A stretch of 64,000 nt of DNA from positions 65,218,625-65,282,624 of the forward strand of contig CM055095.1 of the NCBI GenBank assembly GCA_029204225.1, in the 5' to 3' direction. The translations under genes and the position numbers were made by a program. The notes under the pieces were generated by a model, which was not told where the DNA came from, did no database searches, and saw only the letters and a program-made list of their open reading frames with translations. Source of the DNA: Diphasiastrum complanatum (Eukaryota; Streptophyta; Lycopodiopsida; Lycopodiales; Lycopodiaceae). This document shows positions 1-9,696 of this stretch, piece by piece (position 1 is the first letter of the stretch; every line of letters starts with the position of its first letter).

Positions 1-21
1 ATAATAACAATAAGTTTGAAC

Positions 22-355
22 TTATCTAAAGTTCCAAGCAAAATACTTTCCAAGGACAAAATAAATCCAAGTTACTTTTATGAAAGTGACATCTATCTTT
101 GCATCTTGAACCAAACAATGCACTTCCAAATGAAAAAATTCAAAAGATTTGACATGTGTTGTGATGGACTCTTGAAGACAAATCTTGCAAGTCCTTGTGA
201 GACTCCAAGCCTCATTCACCTTTCCACAAAGGAAACACCTTTCCTTGGACTTGTCCTTCTTGTATTTGCATTTTGAACTTGAAGCTCCATCCTTCACCTC
301 GGCCCCCTTGCTTTGGTTCTCCTTGGATGGACTGGTCTTCTTTTTGTAGCATCTT
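22..355 (-). pseudogene. Cys-rich gag-like fragment (uncertain)
   Basis: Read on the minus strand, a Lys/Ser-rich tract is followed by CFLCGKVNEAW and further cysteines. This resembles the basic linker plus first half of a retrotransposon zinc knuckle, but the His and last Cys are not at normal CCHC spacing. There is no ATG at the upstream end, so the start is unknown. It lies head-to-head with the copia gag that begins near 403. It may be an old gag fragment or chance coding. I am not sure it is a gene remnant. Confidence 0.2.
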
Positions 356-402
356 GAGAAAAAATATCCTCCCTTGCCACAAAGGTTGCAGTCAGGAAGG
401 AG

Positions 403-1118
403 TTATGGGGATACATTAACGATTCTATAGCCAGATCGATAGAACCTGAACAGCTCTCAGCTTGGGAAGCCAAGGATGGCAAGGCTCTTGCCATTGTATC
501 TCTAAACCTTAAAGACACTCAAATTGCTCATGTATCCAATTGGACTACTTCCAAAGAAGCATGGAATACACTCACCAACATCTACAAGACCTCAGATGTC
601 TCACTCATCTCTTCTTGAGGAAGAAGATACTAACACTCAGAATGAGTGAAAGCAGCTCAGTTAGCAACCATCTAAATGAGTTCAAACAATCAATGAACCA
701 ACTGGCTGCAATAGGTTTCCCTATATCAGAAGAAGACTCCACCATGTCACTTCTTGCCTTTCTTCCATCCTCCTACGATAATTTAGTGTTGCTTCTGAGC
801 AATCACCCTGCGCTGTCTTTCCAAAAATTGATAGCAAGCTTGTTGCAGGAAGAAGTCAGGAGGAAAAGCATGTCCACATCTACGAGTTCCAAATCCATGG
901 CACTCTATTCAAACAAGCAGCAATCCAAGAAGAAGAAAGGCTTCAAGGATAAGAAGACAAAGGCAAAACAGCCAGTAGCATCACAACCACAACAGCAACA
1001 GTATAGTTACCCATTGTCCAAGACCAAGCTATTTTGCAGATATTGCAAAAGGACCAACCACGACATCAAGAACTGTCGCATCTTCAAGCACAATAAAGCA
1101 AAGAAGAAGATGCGATAG
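403..1118 (+). pseudogene. gag: Copia element A gag, frameshifted
   Basis: Remnant of a Ty1/copia capsid (UBN2-type gag) that would package retrotransposon RNA in the cytoplasm. From 403 one frame gives a typical gag stretch ending ...TSKEAWNTLTNIYK, stopped by TGA at 616-618. The gag continues in another frame with LRMSESSSVSNHLNEF, so a frameshift lies near 600-630. A basic linker and a knuckle-like CRYCKRTNHDIKNC follow near 1035-1075, then a stop at 1118. The N-terminal 40-60 residues and the 5' LTR are not visible. The DSGA protease expected next is missing, since pre-integrase sequence resumes about 60 bases later. This points to an internal deletion. Confidence 0.75.
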
Positions 1119-1175
1119 CACCAAGAAGGGAACTCTGACACACTCAAAGGATCTCAAGATGAGGAGAAAGCGCTG

Positions 1176-2031
1176 ATGCTTAATGGAGTACTTTATGTAT
1201 CCAAATTAACAAAGAACCTTTTGTCTATTAGCAAGATCACAGATCAGGGCTATAGAGCTTTGTTCACTGCCAATCGATGTATTGTTTTAGATGAGAACTC
1301 AAAGGAGATCCTCTCTGCTTATAGAGAAGGAAATTTGTACATACTGAGTCACAATGTTGCACTTTTTGTGAGTTGTTAAGATGCAAATTTATGGCATCAA
1401 AGATTAGGTCATTTAACCATGCCTATCTTGTATATGTATCACAATAAAATGGTCAAGGACATGAATATAATTGCTATCACCACAGCTAATCAGACTATTG
1501 GTGAAAACTGTCTACTAGGGAAACAACCTAGAATGAGATTTCCCAGAGGACAAGCCAAAAGGGCAAAGTCCATCTTGCCACTGATACACAGTGACTTGTG
1601 TGGTCCTATGAGTGTACCTTCATTAGGTCAAGCTCTGTATTTTATCACATTCATTGATGATTACTCCCGATTGCCAATGTAATGTTCATTACGAACAAGT
1701 CAGAAGCATTTTGTTGCTTCAAAGACTTCAAGCAATATGCTGAAAATCAAACTGGTCAGAGGATCAAGGCCCTACGGTCTGATTCAGGGGGAGAGTTCTT
1801 ATTAAATGAGATGAAGGACTACCTATCTTCATGTGGCGTGCACCACAATTTACTACGACCTATACTCCACGACAGAATGGAGTAGTAGAGCAGAAGAACC
1901 GCACACTATTGGAAGCTACACGATCCATGACAACAAATTCACATTTGTCTCAAACCTTTTGGGTAGAAGCTATCTCTACGGCTTGCTATCTACAAAACTA
2001 CTCTAGCACTAAAGCGGTTGATTCCAAGACA
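1176..2031 (+). pseudogene. pol: Copia element A pre-integrase and integrase, broken
   Basis: Copia pol fragment. GVLYVSKLTKNLLS is the segment after the protease. LWHQRLGH and a degraded C-x2-C partner (ENCLLGKQ) form the GAG-pre-integrase/zinc region. HSDLCGPM and FIDDYSR open the integrase core, LRSDSGGEF carries the second Asp, and RQNGVVEQKNR carries the catalytic Glu. One frame is interrupted by TAA at 1377-1379, then frameshifts occur near 1680 and 1835-1885. Homology ends at about 2031, where the sequence passes directly into the LTR of element B. Reverse transcriptase, RNase H and the 3' LTR are absent. The family call is firm, and the copy cannot be functional. Confidence 0.85.
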
Positions 2032-2366
2032 TCTCTATCTCATTTCATGCTTATACATGGTTCTCTTGGGTTCTACTATCCATTGGTGCACTATCTTGGT
2101 GATTGCTTGCAATTCTATGTGTAGAATGATCTATATTTGCTATTTTTGGATCCACACGTGTTAAATACAGTAGCTTGCTGGTTTTTTATGGACAGCAACA
2201 GTACATAATCATTTCATTCAAGTTTTATCGAGTTCTATTAGTGTTTGCATCTCAAATTGTGTGTAGATGCTGATTTTTCTACATTGGTGAAATTGGTAGT
2301 GTATTTCTCTTTCTAACCAAAGATCATTCAAGTAGATTGGATCTTAAGGATCTGAAATCTTTCACA
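2032..2366 (+). repeat. Element B 5' LTR, U3 missing
   Basis: Aligns base for base with 6984-7318 of the 3' LTR (constant offset 4952). It ends in AATCTTTCACA just before the PBS. The first 315 bp of the LTR, including the TATA box, are absent, so this copy has no LTR promoter of its own. Its first base corresponds to a point about 41 bp after the T of the TATA box in the 3' LTR, close to where the R region should begin. It contains ACACGTGT at 2154-2161. Confidence 0.92.
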
Positions 2367-2379
2367 TGTTATTAGAGCT
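2367..2379 (+). other. Primer-binding site of element B
   Basis: TGTTATTAGAGCT lies immediately after the LTR end and matches the plant initiator-tRNA-Met type PBS TGGTATCAGAGCC with a few substitutions. It would have primed minus-strand synthesis. Its position fixes the LTR boundary at 2366. Confidence 0.85.
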
Positions 2380-2948
2380 TGTGTTTCAGGTTATGAAGGA
2401 GTAAATCAGATCTATCAATGATTTGGTGAAGATATCAAGTCTAGAGCATGCTAGAGAGGATTCTACACCAAAATCGGATTTTTTGCTTTTGTAGATTGGA
2501 TCTTTTGTAGATCAAAATACTAAATAGGTCAATATACTTGTTCAATTCCATTTTTTGAATTCACATGATGGATTTGTCCGATTTGGATCATTGGTTCAGC
2601 CTAAGTGGTGGCTTATAGATTGCATATCAAATTTTTAGCATTTGCATGTAGATTTTGTGATTTTGTCAAAACCCTAATTTTGATTGGATCTCTAGATAGT
2701 GAGGTTGCTGGACCTCATTTGAGTGTGTTTCAATCTTAGGAAGTGGCAAAAGTCATTAGATTGAGGATAGATCATAGGTTGATCAAGATTCCATGACTCT
2801 ATGTGTTGATTTGCTTGGATAAGTGCTAGAAGAGAATTTGTGAGATAGTTTCAAATCTTGGTGATTTCTTTTGAAAGAATTTGTTGTTGTTCAAAGGAGT
2901 GCTTTGTGCATTGAAACAAGTTGAAAGAGAAGATCAGGTCATTGCTAC
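2380..2948 (+). other. Element B 5' leader
   Basis: About 570 bp of non-coding leader between the PBS and the gag ATG at 2949, with stops in all frames. Its start (ATTTGGTGAAGATATC, from 2421) is recognisable again at 41057 in element D, where most of the leader has been deleted. Confidence 0.7.
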
Positions 2949-3509
2949 ATGGCACCCTCAATTGGAGTCATGTTGGAAGCCAATGATAGGCTTACCTCAA
3001 GTAACTATTCATTATGGAAAGTGAGGATGGAGTCACTTCTTGAGATGAATGATGTTTTGGATATTGTTGTAGGTTTGGAGGAGAGACCAGCAACACAACA
3101 AGATCAATTGAGGCATGACAAGAGGGCCAAGAAGGATCTACACATGATAAAGATGAATGTTACCAATGAACTTCTCAAGGAAGTTGGTAAGTGCACATCA
3201 TCTTTGGAAGCTTGGAATTCATTGAAGAAGCTTTATGAATCCAAGTCTACTTCTAGAGAGTTGACTCTAAGAAGGCAAATCTTTTCTTGTTTGCAAAAGA
3301 ATGAAGAAAGTCCAAGTACTTTTGTTTTGAGAATGAAAGCGTTGAATGATGAGTTAGCTTGCATAGATGAAAGCATTAAGGAAGGAGAGCTTATTCAAGT
3401 GATTCTTAATGGCTTGTTGGATGCTCATGCTAACATTGTTCAAAGTATTGCTATTCAAAAGACTTTGCCAAGTTTTATGGATCCTCAAGAGATCTTGATC
3501 AATGAGTAA
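2949..3509 (+). pseudogene. gag: Element B gag, closed by a nonsense codon
   Basis: Copia capsid (UBN2 family). It begins MAPSIGVMLEANDRL and has the family motif SNYSLWKVRMESLL at about residues 19-32, then KMNVTNELLKEVG and the helical ESPSTFVLRMKALNDEL. A TAA at 3507-3509 closes the frame at 186 aa. The same frame continues without shift into the basic linker and zinc knuckle. The related copy D reads GAA at this codon, so TAA is a single G-to-T change. Without the stop, gag and pol would be one long frame, as is usual for plant copia. The ATG was chosen because it precedes the conserved N-terminus and follows a stop-filled leader. Confidence 0.88.
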
Positions 3510-5419
3510 TATAGGCTTCAAGCAAGAGGTGGATCTACATCAACACTTCAAGAGGATGCTATGTTCACAAAGGGCAAATTCAAGGGCAAAACCAAAAGCA
3601 AGTGGTCTAAAGGGCAAGATCAAGTGGATGCTTCTTCAAGTGGTAAAAAGAAGGATAGATCAAAGCTCAAGTGCTTCTATTGTGGCATCAAAGGACACTT
3701 TGCAAGTGAGTGCTACAAGAAGAAGAGAGATCAAGGAGACAAGCAAGGTAATCTTACTCTTGATGAGGATGGTTTGGATGTGCAAGATGCAAATGATGAT
3801 GCTTCTGTGATGTTTTCATGTATGATTGCTAATGATGAAGATCTAGATCCTTGGTGGATTGATAGTGGAGCAAGTTCACACATGACCTTTCACAAAGAGT
3901 ACTCCACTTCTTTGTTGGCATATGGAGATGACAAGAGGGTGATCTACACGGCCAATGATGGTGAGTGTGCAATCAAAGGGATTGGCACAATTCCTATTTC
4001 TCTCTCTACAAATAGGAATGTTCATTTGGAGGATATCTTGTTTATTCCATCTATTACCAAGAATTTGCTTAGTGTGAGTCAAATGCTAAGTAAGGGCCTC
4101 AAGGTGGAGTTTGATGGAGATGCTTGTTTGATCAAAAGGAAAGATGTCTTGATTGGAAAAGGTAAAAGGCAAGGGAAGTTGTTCAAACTTGATGCTTGTG
4201 TTATTGCTAACCAAGTTGGATGTGTTGCAAGGGAGCAAATTTCTATTCAAGAGGTTTGGCACAAAAGGATGAGACACCTCAACTTCAAGTCATTGGAGGT
4301 AATGGCAAGGAAGAAGGTTGTGCTTGGTCTTCCAAGTTCCTTAAGTAATGACAAGTATGTTTGTGAGTCTTGTGCTTTGTCTAAGTCACATAGACTACCT
4401 TATACTAGATCTATTTCTAGATCTACAAAGCCTTTTCAACTTGTACATTCGGATATTCATGGATTTACTACAATTAGCAATAGTAGAGCTAAGATGTATG
4501 TAACATTCATTGATGATTTTAGTAGATTTTGTTGGATCTATCTACTAAACAGCAAGGATGAAGTGTACGATGTCTTTGTCAAGTTCAAGAATGCAAGGGA
4601 GAACCAATTTTCCACAAAGATCAAGTGCTTGAGAGGTGACAATGGTGGTGAGTACATATCTAACAAGTTCAAGGCCTTTTGTGATGAGCATGGGATCAAG
4701 AGGGAGTATACAACATCAAGGACCCCACAACAAAATGGAGTGGCTGAAAGGAAGAATAGAACTTTATGTGAAAGTGCCAAAGCTATGAGGTTAAGTGCTA
4801 ATCTTGACAAACCATTTTGGGATCAAGCTTTGTTGTGTGCCAATTTCTTGTGCAATAGGTGGCCGAGTGCTATTTTGGATGGAAGGGCAACTTTTGAGAT
4901 GCTATTCAAGAGGAAGCCAAGTGTCAACTTTCTAAGAACCTTTGGATGCACATGCTATGTCAACATTACTCTTGATGATAGGACCAAGGAGGATCCATCT
5001 TCAAGAAGAGGTATTTTTGTTGGATATAGTGAGATGAGTAAAGCCTACAAGGTTTACAATCCTTCTACTAAGAAAGTGATTGTTGGTAGAGATGTCATTT
5101 TTTATGAGAGAAACATTCCAAAGGTGTCTTCAAGCATGATTGATGGTAAAGTAGATGGATCTAACATTCTTGATGTTGATGAGAAGGATCCTACTTTGGA
5201 TGGTGGTGATGATGGACCTTCATCAAGTCAAAAGCCAAGGAGAACATCAAGAGAAAGACAAGTACCTTCAAGGCTCACATATGATCAAAAGGGTAAGCAA
5301 GTAGTTTCTGAAAATTATGTTGCTTTCCTAACCTCTTTGGATGAGCCTACATGTGTAGATCAAGCAAGGAAAGAAGAGGAGTGGATCCAAGCAATGGATG
5401 TTGAATATCGATCTCTTAT
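3510..5419 (+). pseudogene. pol: Element B gag C-terminus, protease, integrase
   Basis: In frame with gag. A Lys-rich linker is followed by the CCHC knuckle CFYCGIKGHFASEC (about 3678-3719). The aspartic protease motif WWIDSGASSHMT follows (about 3852-3887). The GAG-pre-integrase has VWHKRMRHLNF and CESCALSKSH, with Arg in place of the usual Gly before the second His of the HHCC finger. The integrase core has HSDIHG, FIDDFSR, LRGDNGGEY and PQQNGVAERKNR, with the D, D and E all present. The C-terminal FEMLFKRKPSV / FGCTCYV / KEDPSSRRGIFVGY segment ends near 5419. Family domains are complete up to the point where reverse transcriptase should begin (KNETW...), then homology stops abruptly while the frame stays open. 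Confidence 0.9.
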
Positions 5420-6082
5420 AAGATTTGTACTAGCATTCTTGGCTGATTTTGCTGATGGAAATGAAGCTATTGGAGGTTCATTATGTCACTCATCCATGGC
5501 TAAATTCTCAAGTGTTGAGCTACTTGGTGCCAATACTCGGAGATTGTCAATTTTTGGTGAATTCATGGTTATTTTCTTGTGTCAAGTAGATCTTGAAGAT
5601 GGACTAGTGCAAACTACTTGGTTTATGGAGTCATGTGGTGCTGGATTTGCATCATTTATGTACTCACCTACTCATGGATTTCCAAGGTCTGATGGTTTCT
5701 TGTGGCAAGATGAAGATGGAGGCTCATTCATGGAGTATCATGGTGGATACAAGGCAACAAAGGACAAAGAAGGAGGAGACATGCAAGCAAAAGTTGATCA
5801 CTCACATTTAATGTTTGTTTGCTGTATTTTTCCAGAGAGTTCAGAGTTGGAAGCATGGTGGAATCATTTCATTTACATTCTATTTTATTCTTCATGTTCT
5901 AGTCACATTTTTACATGTAAAATTGATGTAAGAAATAGTGAAGCATCCCAAGTGGACACTATTCTCTATATCAATTATGGTTGTTTCTATTTTAAGCATT
6001 ACATGATCATTGAAAGGAGATATATTCTTAAAAAGAACATCATTCTTATGATGGATCAAAGTTCTATTGGCAAAAACTATGC
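5420..6082 (+). other. Foreign segment replacing element B reverse transcriptase
   Basis: About 660 bp with no copia similarity that I can read in any frame. It sits where about 1 kb of reverse transcriptase should be. Left border: after CTCTTAT at 5413-5419 the sequence departs from relative D (near 55757). Right border: RNase H-connection sequence resumes at CATTGGAAG near 6083. The upstream pol frame runs open through it to TAG at 6099-6101, adding about 220 residues of unfamiliar protein. The T-rich second half looks like UTR. It could be a captured host transcript or filler DNA. I do not recognise it. Confidence 0.7.
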
Positions 6083-6673
6083 TAGGAGCATTGGAAGCTA
6101 GGAAAGCGAGTTTTGAGGTACATCATTGGAACTCGAGATTTTGGCATATTGTATGAGGGATCATCACCTAATCTTTTTGGATTTTCAGATTCGGACTATG
6201 CTGGAGATGTAATGGATAGGAAATCCATTAGTTCTTATTGTATATTCATAGGTGATGGAGCTATATCATGGATGTCAAAGAAACAAGCTACTATCTCATT
6301 GTCATCCAGTGAGGCCGAGTACAAAGCTCTTACACATTGCACAAAGGAGACGGTATGGATCAAGAGAATGATCAAGGATCTTCACTTGCTGGATTTTCCA
6401 GAGAGCCCAATCATCTTTTGTGACAATCAATCAGCTCAAAGAATGGCATCCAATCCTATCTTTCATGCTAGGAGCAAGCATATTGAGATACAATATCATT
6501 TTGTGAGGGAGCGAGTCATTGCAAAGGAGGTGGAGCTTCAACATGTGTCTTCAAGGGAATGTGTAGGTGATATCTTCACCAAAGCATTGGGAAAATACTT
6601 GTTCATGAAGCATAGGACTTCACTTGGAGTATTATCAAAGTCTATGCTAAAACTAGTTGAAGAGGGAGTGTGA
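6083..6673 (+). pseudogene. pol: Element B RNase H domain
   Basis: C-terminal part of copia pol. HWKLGKRVLRYIIGTRDFG is the RT-RNase H connection. FSDSDYAGDVMDRKS, SWMSKKQATISLSSSEAEY and FCDNQSAQ carry the RNase H acidic residues. KHIEIQYHFVRE and GDIFTKALGK form the conserved tail. The frame differs from the upstream open frame, so it could not be translated as part of the polyprotein. The stop TGA (6671-6673) lies inside the first bases of the 3' LTR, directly after the polypurine tract GAAGAGGGAG (6659-6668). Domain intact, context broken. Confidence 0.9.
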
Positions 6674-7318
6674 AAGATTCAACTAGTTTCATCACATTTT
6701 GCAATATTTCCATATTTGGCATATTGAGGCCAAAACTTGTTTTAGACTTAGAGGTTGACTTTTCAAAGTTCATTAGTCTAAATTTCATCTGAATAAACAC
6801 TTTTTGAAAGTGTGGGAAAGATAGAATGCGAGTTTGAGTAGATTCAATTTGAGTAAGTTGGGTACATTGAATCTAGACCCAAAATTGGTAGGGTTAGCAT
6901 TTTGGTGGGAAAGCCAAGTGGCCAAATAGGGTTTGGACCTGCTATAAAAGGATGTAACTCATGGAGAGAGTCATCCTCTCTCTTCTCTATCTCATTTCAT
7001 GCTTATACATGGTTCTCTTGGGTTCAACTATCCATTGGTGCACTATCTTGGTGATTGCTTGCAATTCTATGTGTAGAATGATCTATATTTGCTATTTTTG
7101 GATCCACACGTGTGAAATACAGTAGCTTGCTGATTTTGTACGGACAGCAACAGTACATAATCATTTCATTCAAGTTTGATCAAGTTCTATTAGTGTTTGC
7201 ATCTCAAATTGTGTGTAGATGCTGATTTTTCTACATTGGTGAAATTGGTAGTGTATTTCTCTTTCTAACCAAAGGTCATTCAAGTAGATTGGATCTTGAG
7301 GATCTGAAATCTTTTACA
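6669..7318 (+). repeat. Element B 3' LTR (650 bp)
   Basis: Begins TGTGAAAGATT after the polypurine tract and ends ...AATCTTTTACA. The 5' LTR ends AATCTTTCACA, the exact inverse of the start, so the boundaries are well supported. It contains the TATA box at 6943-6949 and ACACGTGT at 7106-7113. Confidence 0.93.
6943..6949 (+). promoter_or_regulatory. TATA box in element B LTR U3
   Basis: TATAAAA in GCTATAAAAGGATG. Transcription would be expected 25-35 bp downstream, at about 6968-6980. The equivalent part of the 5' LTR has been lost. Confidence 0.7.
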
Positions 7319-8261
7319 GATGACACATCTCCCAATCCACATTCGGATGCAAGTCCTTCTCTTGTTGCACAAAAAACTCCCAATACAACCACTCAGGTAT
7401 CAGGCACAATGCATGTATTTGACTTGAAAAATATTTTCAGTATGGATGAGCTTCCGAGCAGATACAATGGTGATGTCATCTATGAAATGCCAAACATTTC
7501 AGAAAAATGCAATTCAATGTTCGGAATGGATAGAGCAAGGATGGCCACCCTTGGGTCGTTTTGTGGAGGCTCTTTCATATGCGAGAACAAATTGTGTAGC
7601 AACTTACAATCTTTTGGAAGTGCAAATAGAACCAAATGGAGTGGAAGATTGAGCGTGTGTTGTCCTCTAGGTACTGTGTAGAAACATCATGGTGGATTTT
7701 TGTGTTATCATTGTAGTTTTAGACCAACATGTGCTGGGTCGTGTCCAGCCAAAATATATTATATTATACCACATGATGTTCAGTATACAGGCTCAAAATT
7801 CATTTATGGTCACATTGTCATGAGGTGGCTGAGGTGAATGTTTGCATACATGGAATGTTGTCATAAATCTAGCTGAAAATCAATTTTCTAAATTGCCTAG
7901 TGTTGGACAAAAGAAAATTGAAAAAGGGGTTGCAAAGGACTTGATAATAAATCAATTGCTCTCTAAAAATGGCTCTACGATAGAGATGTTAGATGCTGAT
8001 AAATTTTTAGCTATGTTGGCAGCCCTTGACGAATCAAAGAAAGTGGTATAGAAAAATTTATCTACCTGGATTGTTTTCATTATCGATTTTTTTTTACATA
8101 TATTCTGCATATTTTGTTGTTTGCTAATGAATGGTTCTTTCACTAGATAATGTCAAGTTGAGAAAGTTGATAGATGACTTCAAAACAAAGAATCAACCCA
8201 ACATGGAGTCCATGGATTCCATTCTGAAACTTAAAGAGAACTGCCAATATGACTATTTCTA
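7319..8261 (+). pseudogene. Unidentified split coding region
   Basis: Directly after the LTR of B an open frame runs from 7319 to 7681 (DDTSPNPHSDASPS..., then CENKLCSN and ANRTKWSG). A second block at 7842-8051 reads FSKLPSVGQKKIEKGVAKDL and LDADKFLAMLAALDESKKV. GTATAG at its end and TTTCACTAG before 8149 look like plant splice sites. A third block, NVKLRKLIDDFKTKNQ, ends with a stop near 8261. The residue composition is protein-like and T-rich gaps separate the blocks, so this is probably an exon-intron remnant of a host or transposon gene. I do not recognise the family. The gypsy relic truncates it on the right. Confidence 0.4.
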
Positions 8262-8289
8262 GGGATACTTATTTCCTGGGCAGGTCATG

Positions 8290-8531
8290 GGTAATGGATA
8301 TTTATTTTTTATAGTCACTTTATTAAGCCCCTTGTAAGCCACACACATCCGGAAACCTCCATCTTTCTTCACTTTAAGAAGAATAGGAGCGCCCCATGGT
8401 GATTTACTAGGTTGTATATGTCCCATCCTCAGATAGTTTTCTATTTGATTTGAACTCTCTGTCTCCTCTTTCTGAGAGAACCTGTAAGGTTGTCTAGAGA
8501 TAGGTTGACTTACTAGAATTAACTCAATCAT
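8290..8531 (-). pseudogene. pol: Ty3/gypsy reverse transcriptase N-terminus
   Basis: Minus strand. [19 protein letters not shown] leads into [20 protein letters not shown] and [13 protein letters not shown], the textbook opening of a Ty3/gypsy reverse transcriptase (fingers region before the first catalytic Asp). Usual Asp-Tyr is replaced by Ala-Tyr in CVAY. Homology ends at YPLP near 8302, just before the expected D-containing motif, so the polymerase active site, RNase H and integrase are missing. It is preceded by the protease-RT linker at about 8537-8746 in another frame. Confidence 0.85.
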
Positions 8532-8706
8532 GTGGTCTACTGACCTAGATGGTGGTAAACCATGAGGTAATTCAGATGGAAAAACATCCCTAAATTCAGT
8601 TCTTTCACTGCTTGTTCATGATCTAAATTTACTGAGTTAAGAATTGTTGAGAATTCAAAACTATTTAGATTCAATTCAAGAACATCCACGACTGGAATAG
8701 CACAAA

Positions 8707-9126
8707 TTAAAAAAACTTCATACTCAGAATAATCCAATGTTTCCATTTCATTAACTGAGAAAACTGATCCAACGGACTTACAAAATTACTGCCAAATAAT
8801 GCAACTACCATATCACCCTCCTTGAAAGTGAGAACATGCTTCTCAAAATAAATTATCAAAGAAGGTGATTTACTAAATAACCATTCATAACCTAAAATTA
8901 AATCAGTACGAGCTAGGTCTAAAACATGAAAATTAACTAATTGTATGTGTCCTTGCATCAAAATTGGGAGCTTCGAAACTTTTACGTTCCAAGTCTCCAA
9001 CTCTGCTCCTGAAGCTAGATAAACTTTATATCTATGATTGTTGGCTTCAATTTCCAAGCTGAGTTTCTGCACAAGATGAGAATTAATAAAATTATGAGTT
9101 GAACCATTGTCCAATAAAATACTCAC
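8707..9126 (-). pseudogene. pol: Ty3/gypsy retropepsin-like protease
   Basis: Minus strand. ILLDNGSTHNFIN is the catalytic Asp loop of plant gypsy proteases, with DNGST in place of the commoner DSGST. VYLASGAELE, LPILMQGHIQLVNF and ARTDLILGYEWL (the ILG motif) follow in the correct order. Length (about 140 aa) matches the domain. The frame then shifts toward the reverse transcriptase segment. Only a few stop-containing codons separate it from the gag zinc knuckle upstream. The family is clear, and the copy is a relic. Confidence 0.85.
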
Positions 9127-9166
9127 TTATTGATCTTTAACTATGCCAATTAAACGAAAAAGTTCA

Positions 9167-9404
9167 TCACACAAGAAAGAAGTAGTAAGAACATTCACAC
9201 TCACAATCAGTCCGGTTAATTTCCCAAGTCTTACTATTGCCTCCTGGGATTTCAATCATGTGAGCAGACACTTTCTTCCTTTCTGGACAAAATTTCATCA
9301 TATGTCCAGGTTTCTTACAGACAAAACATAAGTTCTCTCTTTTAGCCTTTTCCCAGTACATAGATTTCTTGAATCTCTTTCTCTTCGGCTTCCTGGGTTC
9401 CGAC
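9167..9404 (-). pseudogene. gag: Ty3/gypsy gag zinc-knuckle segment
   Basis: Minus strand. A basic stretch (PRKPKRKRFKKS) is followed by CFVCKKPGHMMKFC, a perfect C-x2-C-x4-H-x4-C nucleic-acid-binding knuckle. This is the C-terminal part of the gypsy gag at 9697-10419, separated from it by inserted copia gag. The right border of homology lies near 9404. Confidence 0.85.
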
Positions 9405-9696
9405 GTGGATGAAGGATCTTGCAATAAGACCAAGAAGAAAGGCAAGTGCTTCCATTGTGGTAAAAAGGGCCATTGGAAGAGTGAATGTCACAAATTCCTG
9501 GCGGAACAAGGCAATGAGAAATCAAAGCAAGCAGGTAACCTTGTCAATGAGGGTGAGATTGAAGACTCTAGCATCTTCATATCTGCATTGTCATCTAATC
9601 AAGATGATCAAGCATGGTATATTGACTTGAGAGCCACAAGACACATGACAGGTAACAAGAATTGGTTTAGTAGCTTGAATCAAAATATTTTACTTG
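9405..9696 (+). pseudogene. Copia gag/protease fragment inside the gypsy gag
   Basis: Plus strand, opposite to its host element. CNKTKKKGKCFHCGKKGHWKSEC is a copia zinc knuckle and DDQAWYIDLRATRHMTG is the start of a copia protease, in which the catalytic DSGA has become DLRA. There are no LTRs, no poly(A) and no obvious duplication, so this is about 290 bp of copia coding sequence patched into the gypsy gag. Its ends (near 9405 and 9696) are judged from where each family's protein stops making sense. Filler DNA at a break repair is a plausible origin. Confidence 0.75.

Larger units (their letters stand above)
2032..7318 (+). mobile_element. Copia retrotransposon B, non-autonomous derivative
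   Basis: An LTR element with the order truncated 5' LTR (2032-2366), PBS, leader, gag-pol, foreign segment in place of reverse transcriptase, RNase H, PPT and full 3' LTR (6669-7318). The shared 335 bp of the two LTRs differ at about 10 positions by eye, near 97% identity, so it is moderately young. No target-site duplication can be assigned because the left LTR lacks its U3 half and abuts element A. Element D (41.06-56.11 kb) is a close relative and preserves some of what B has lost, including the start of reverse transcriptase. Confidence 0.9.
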
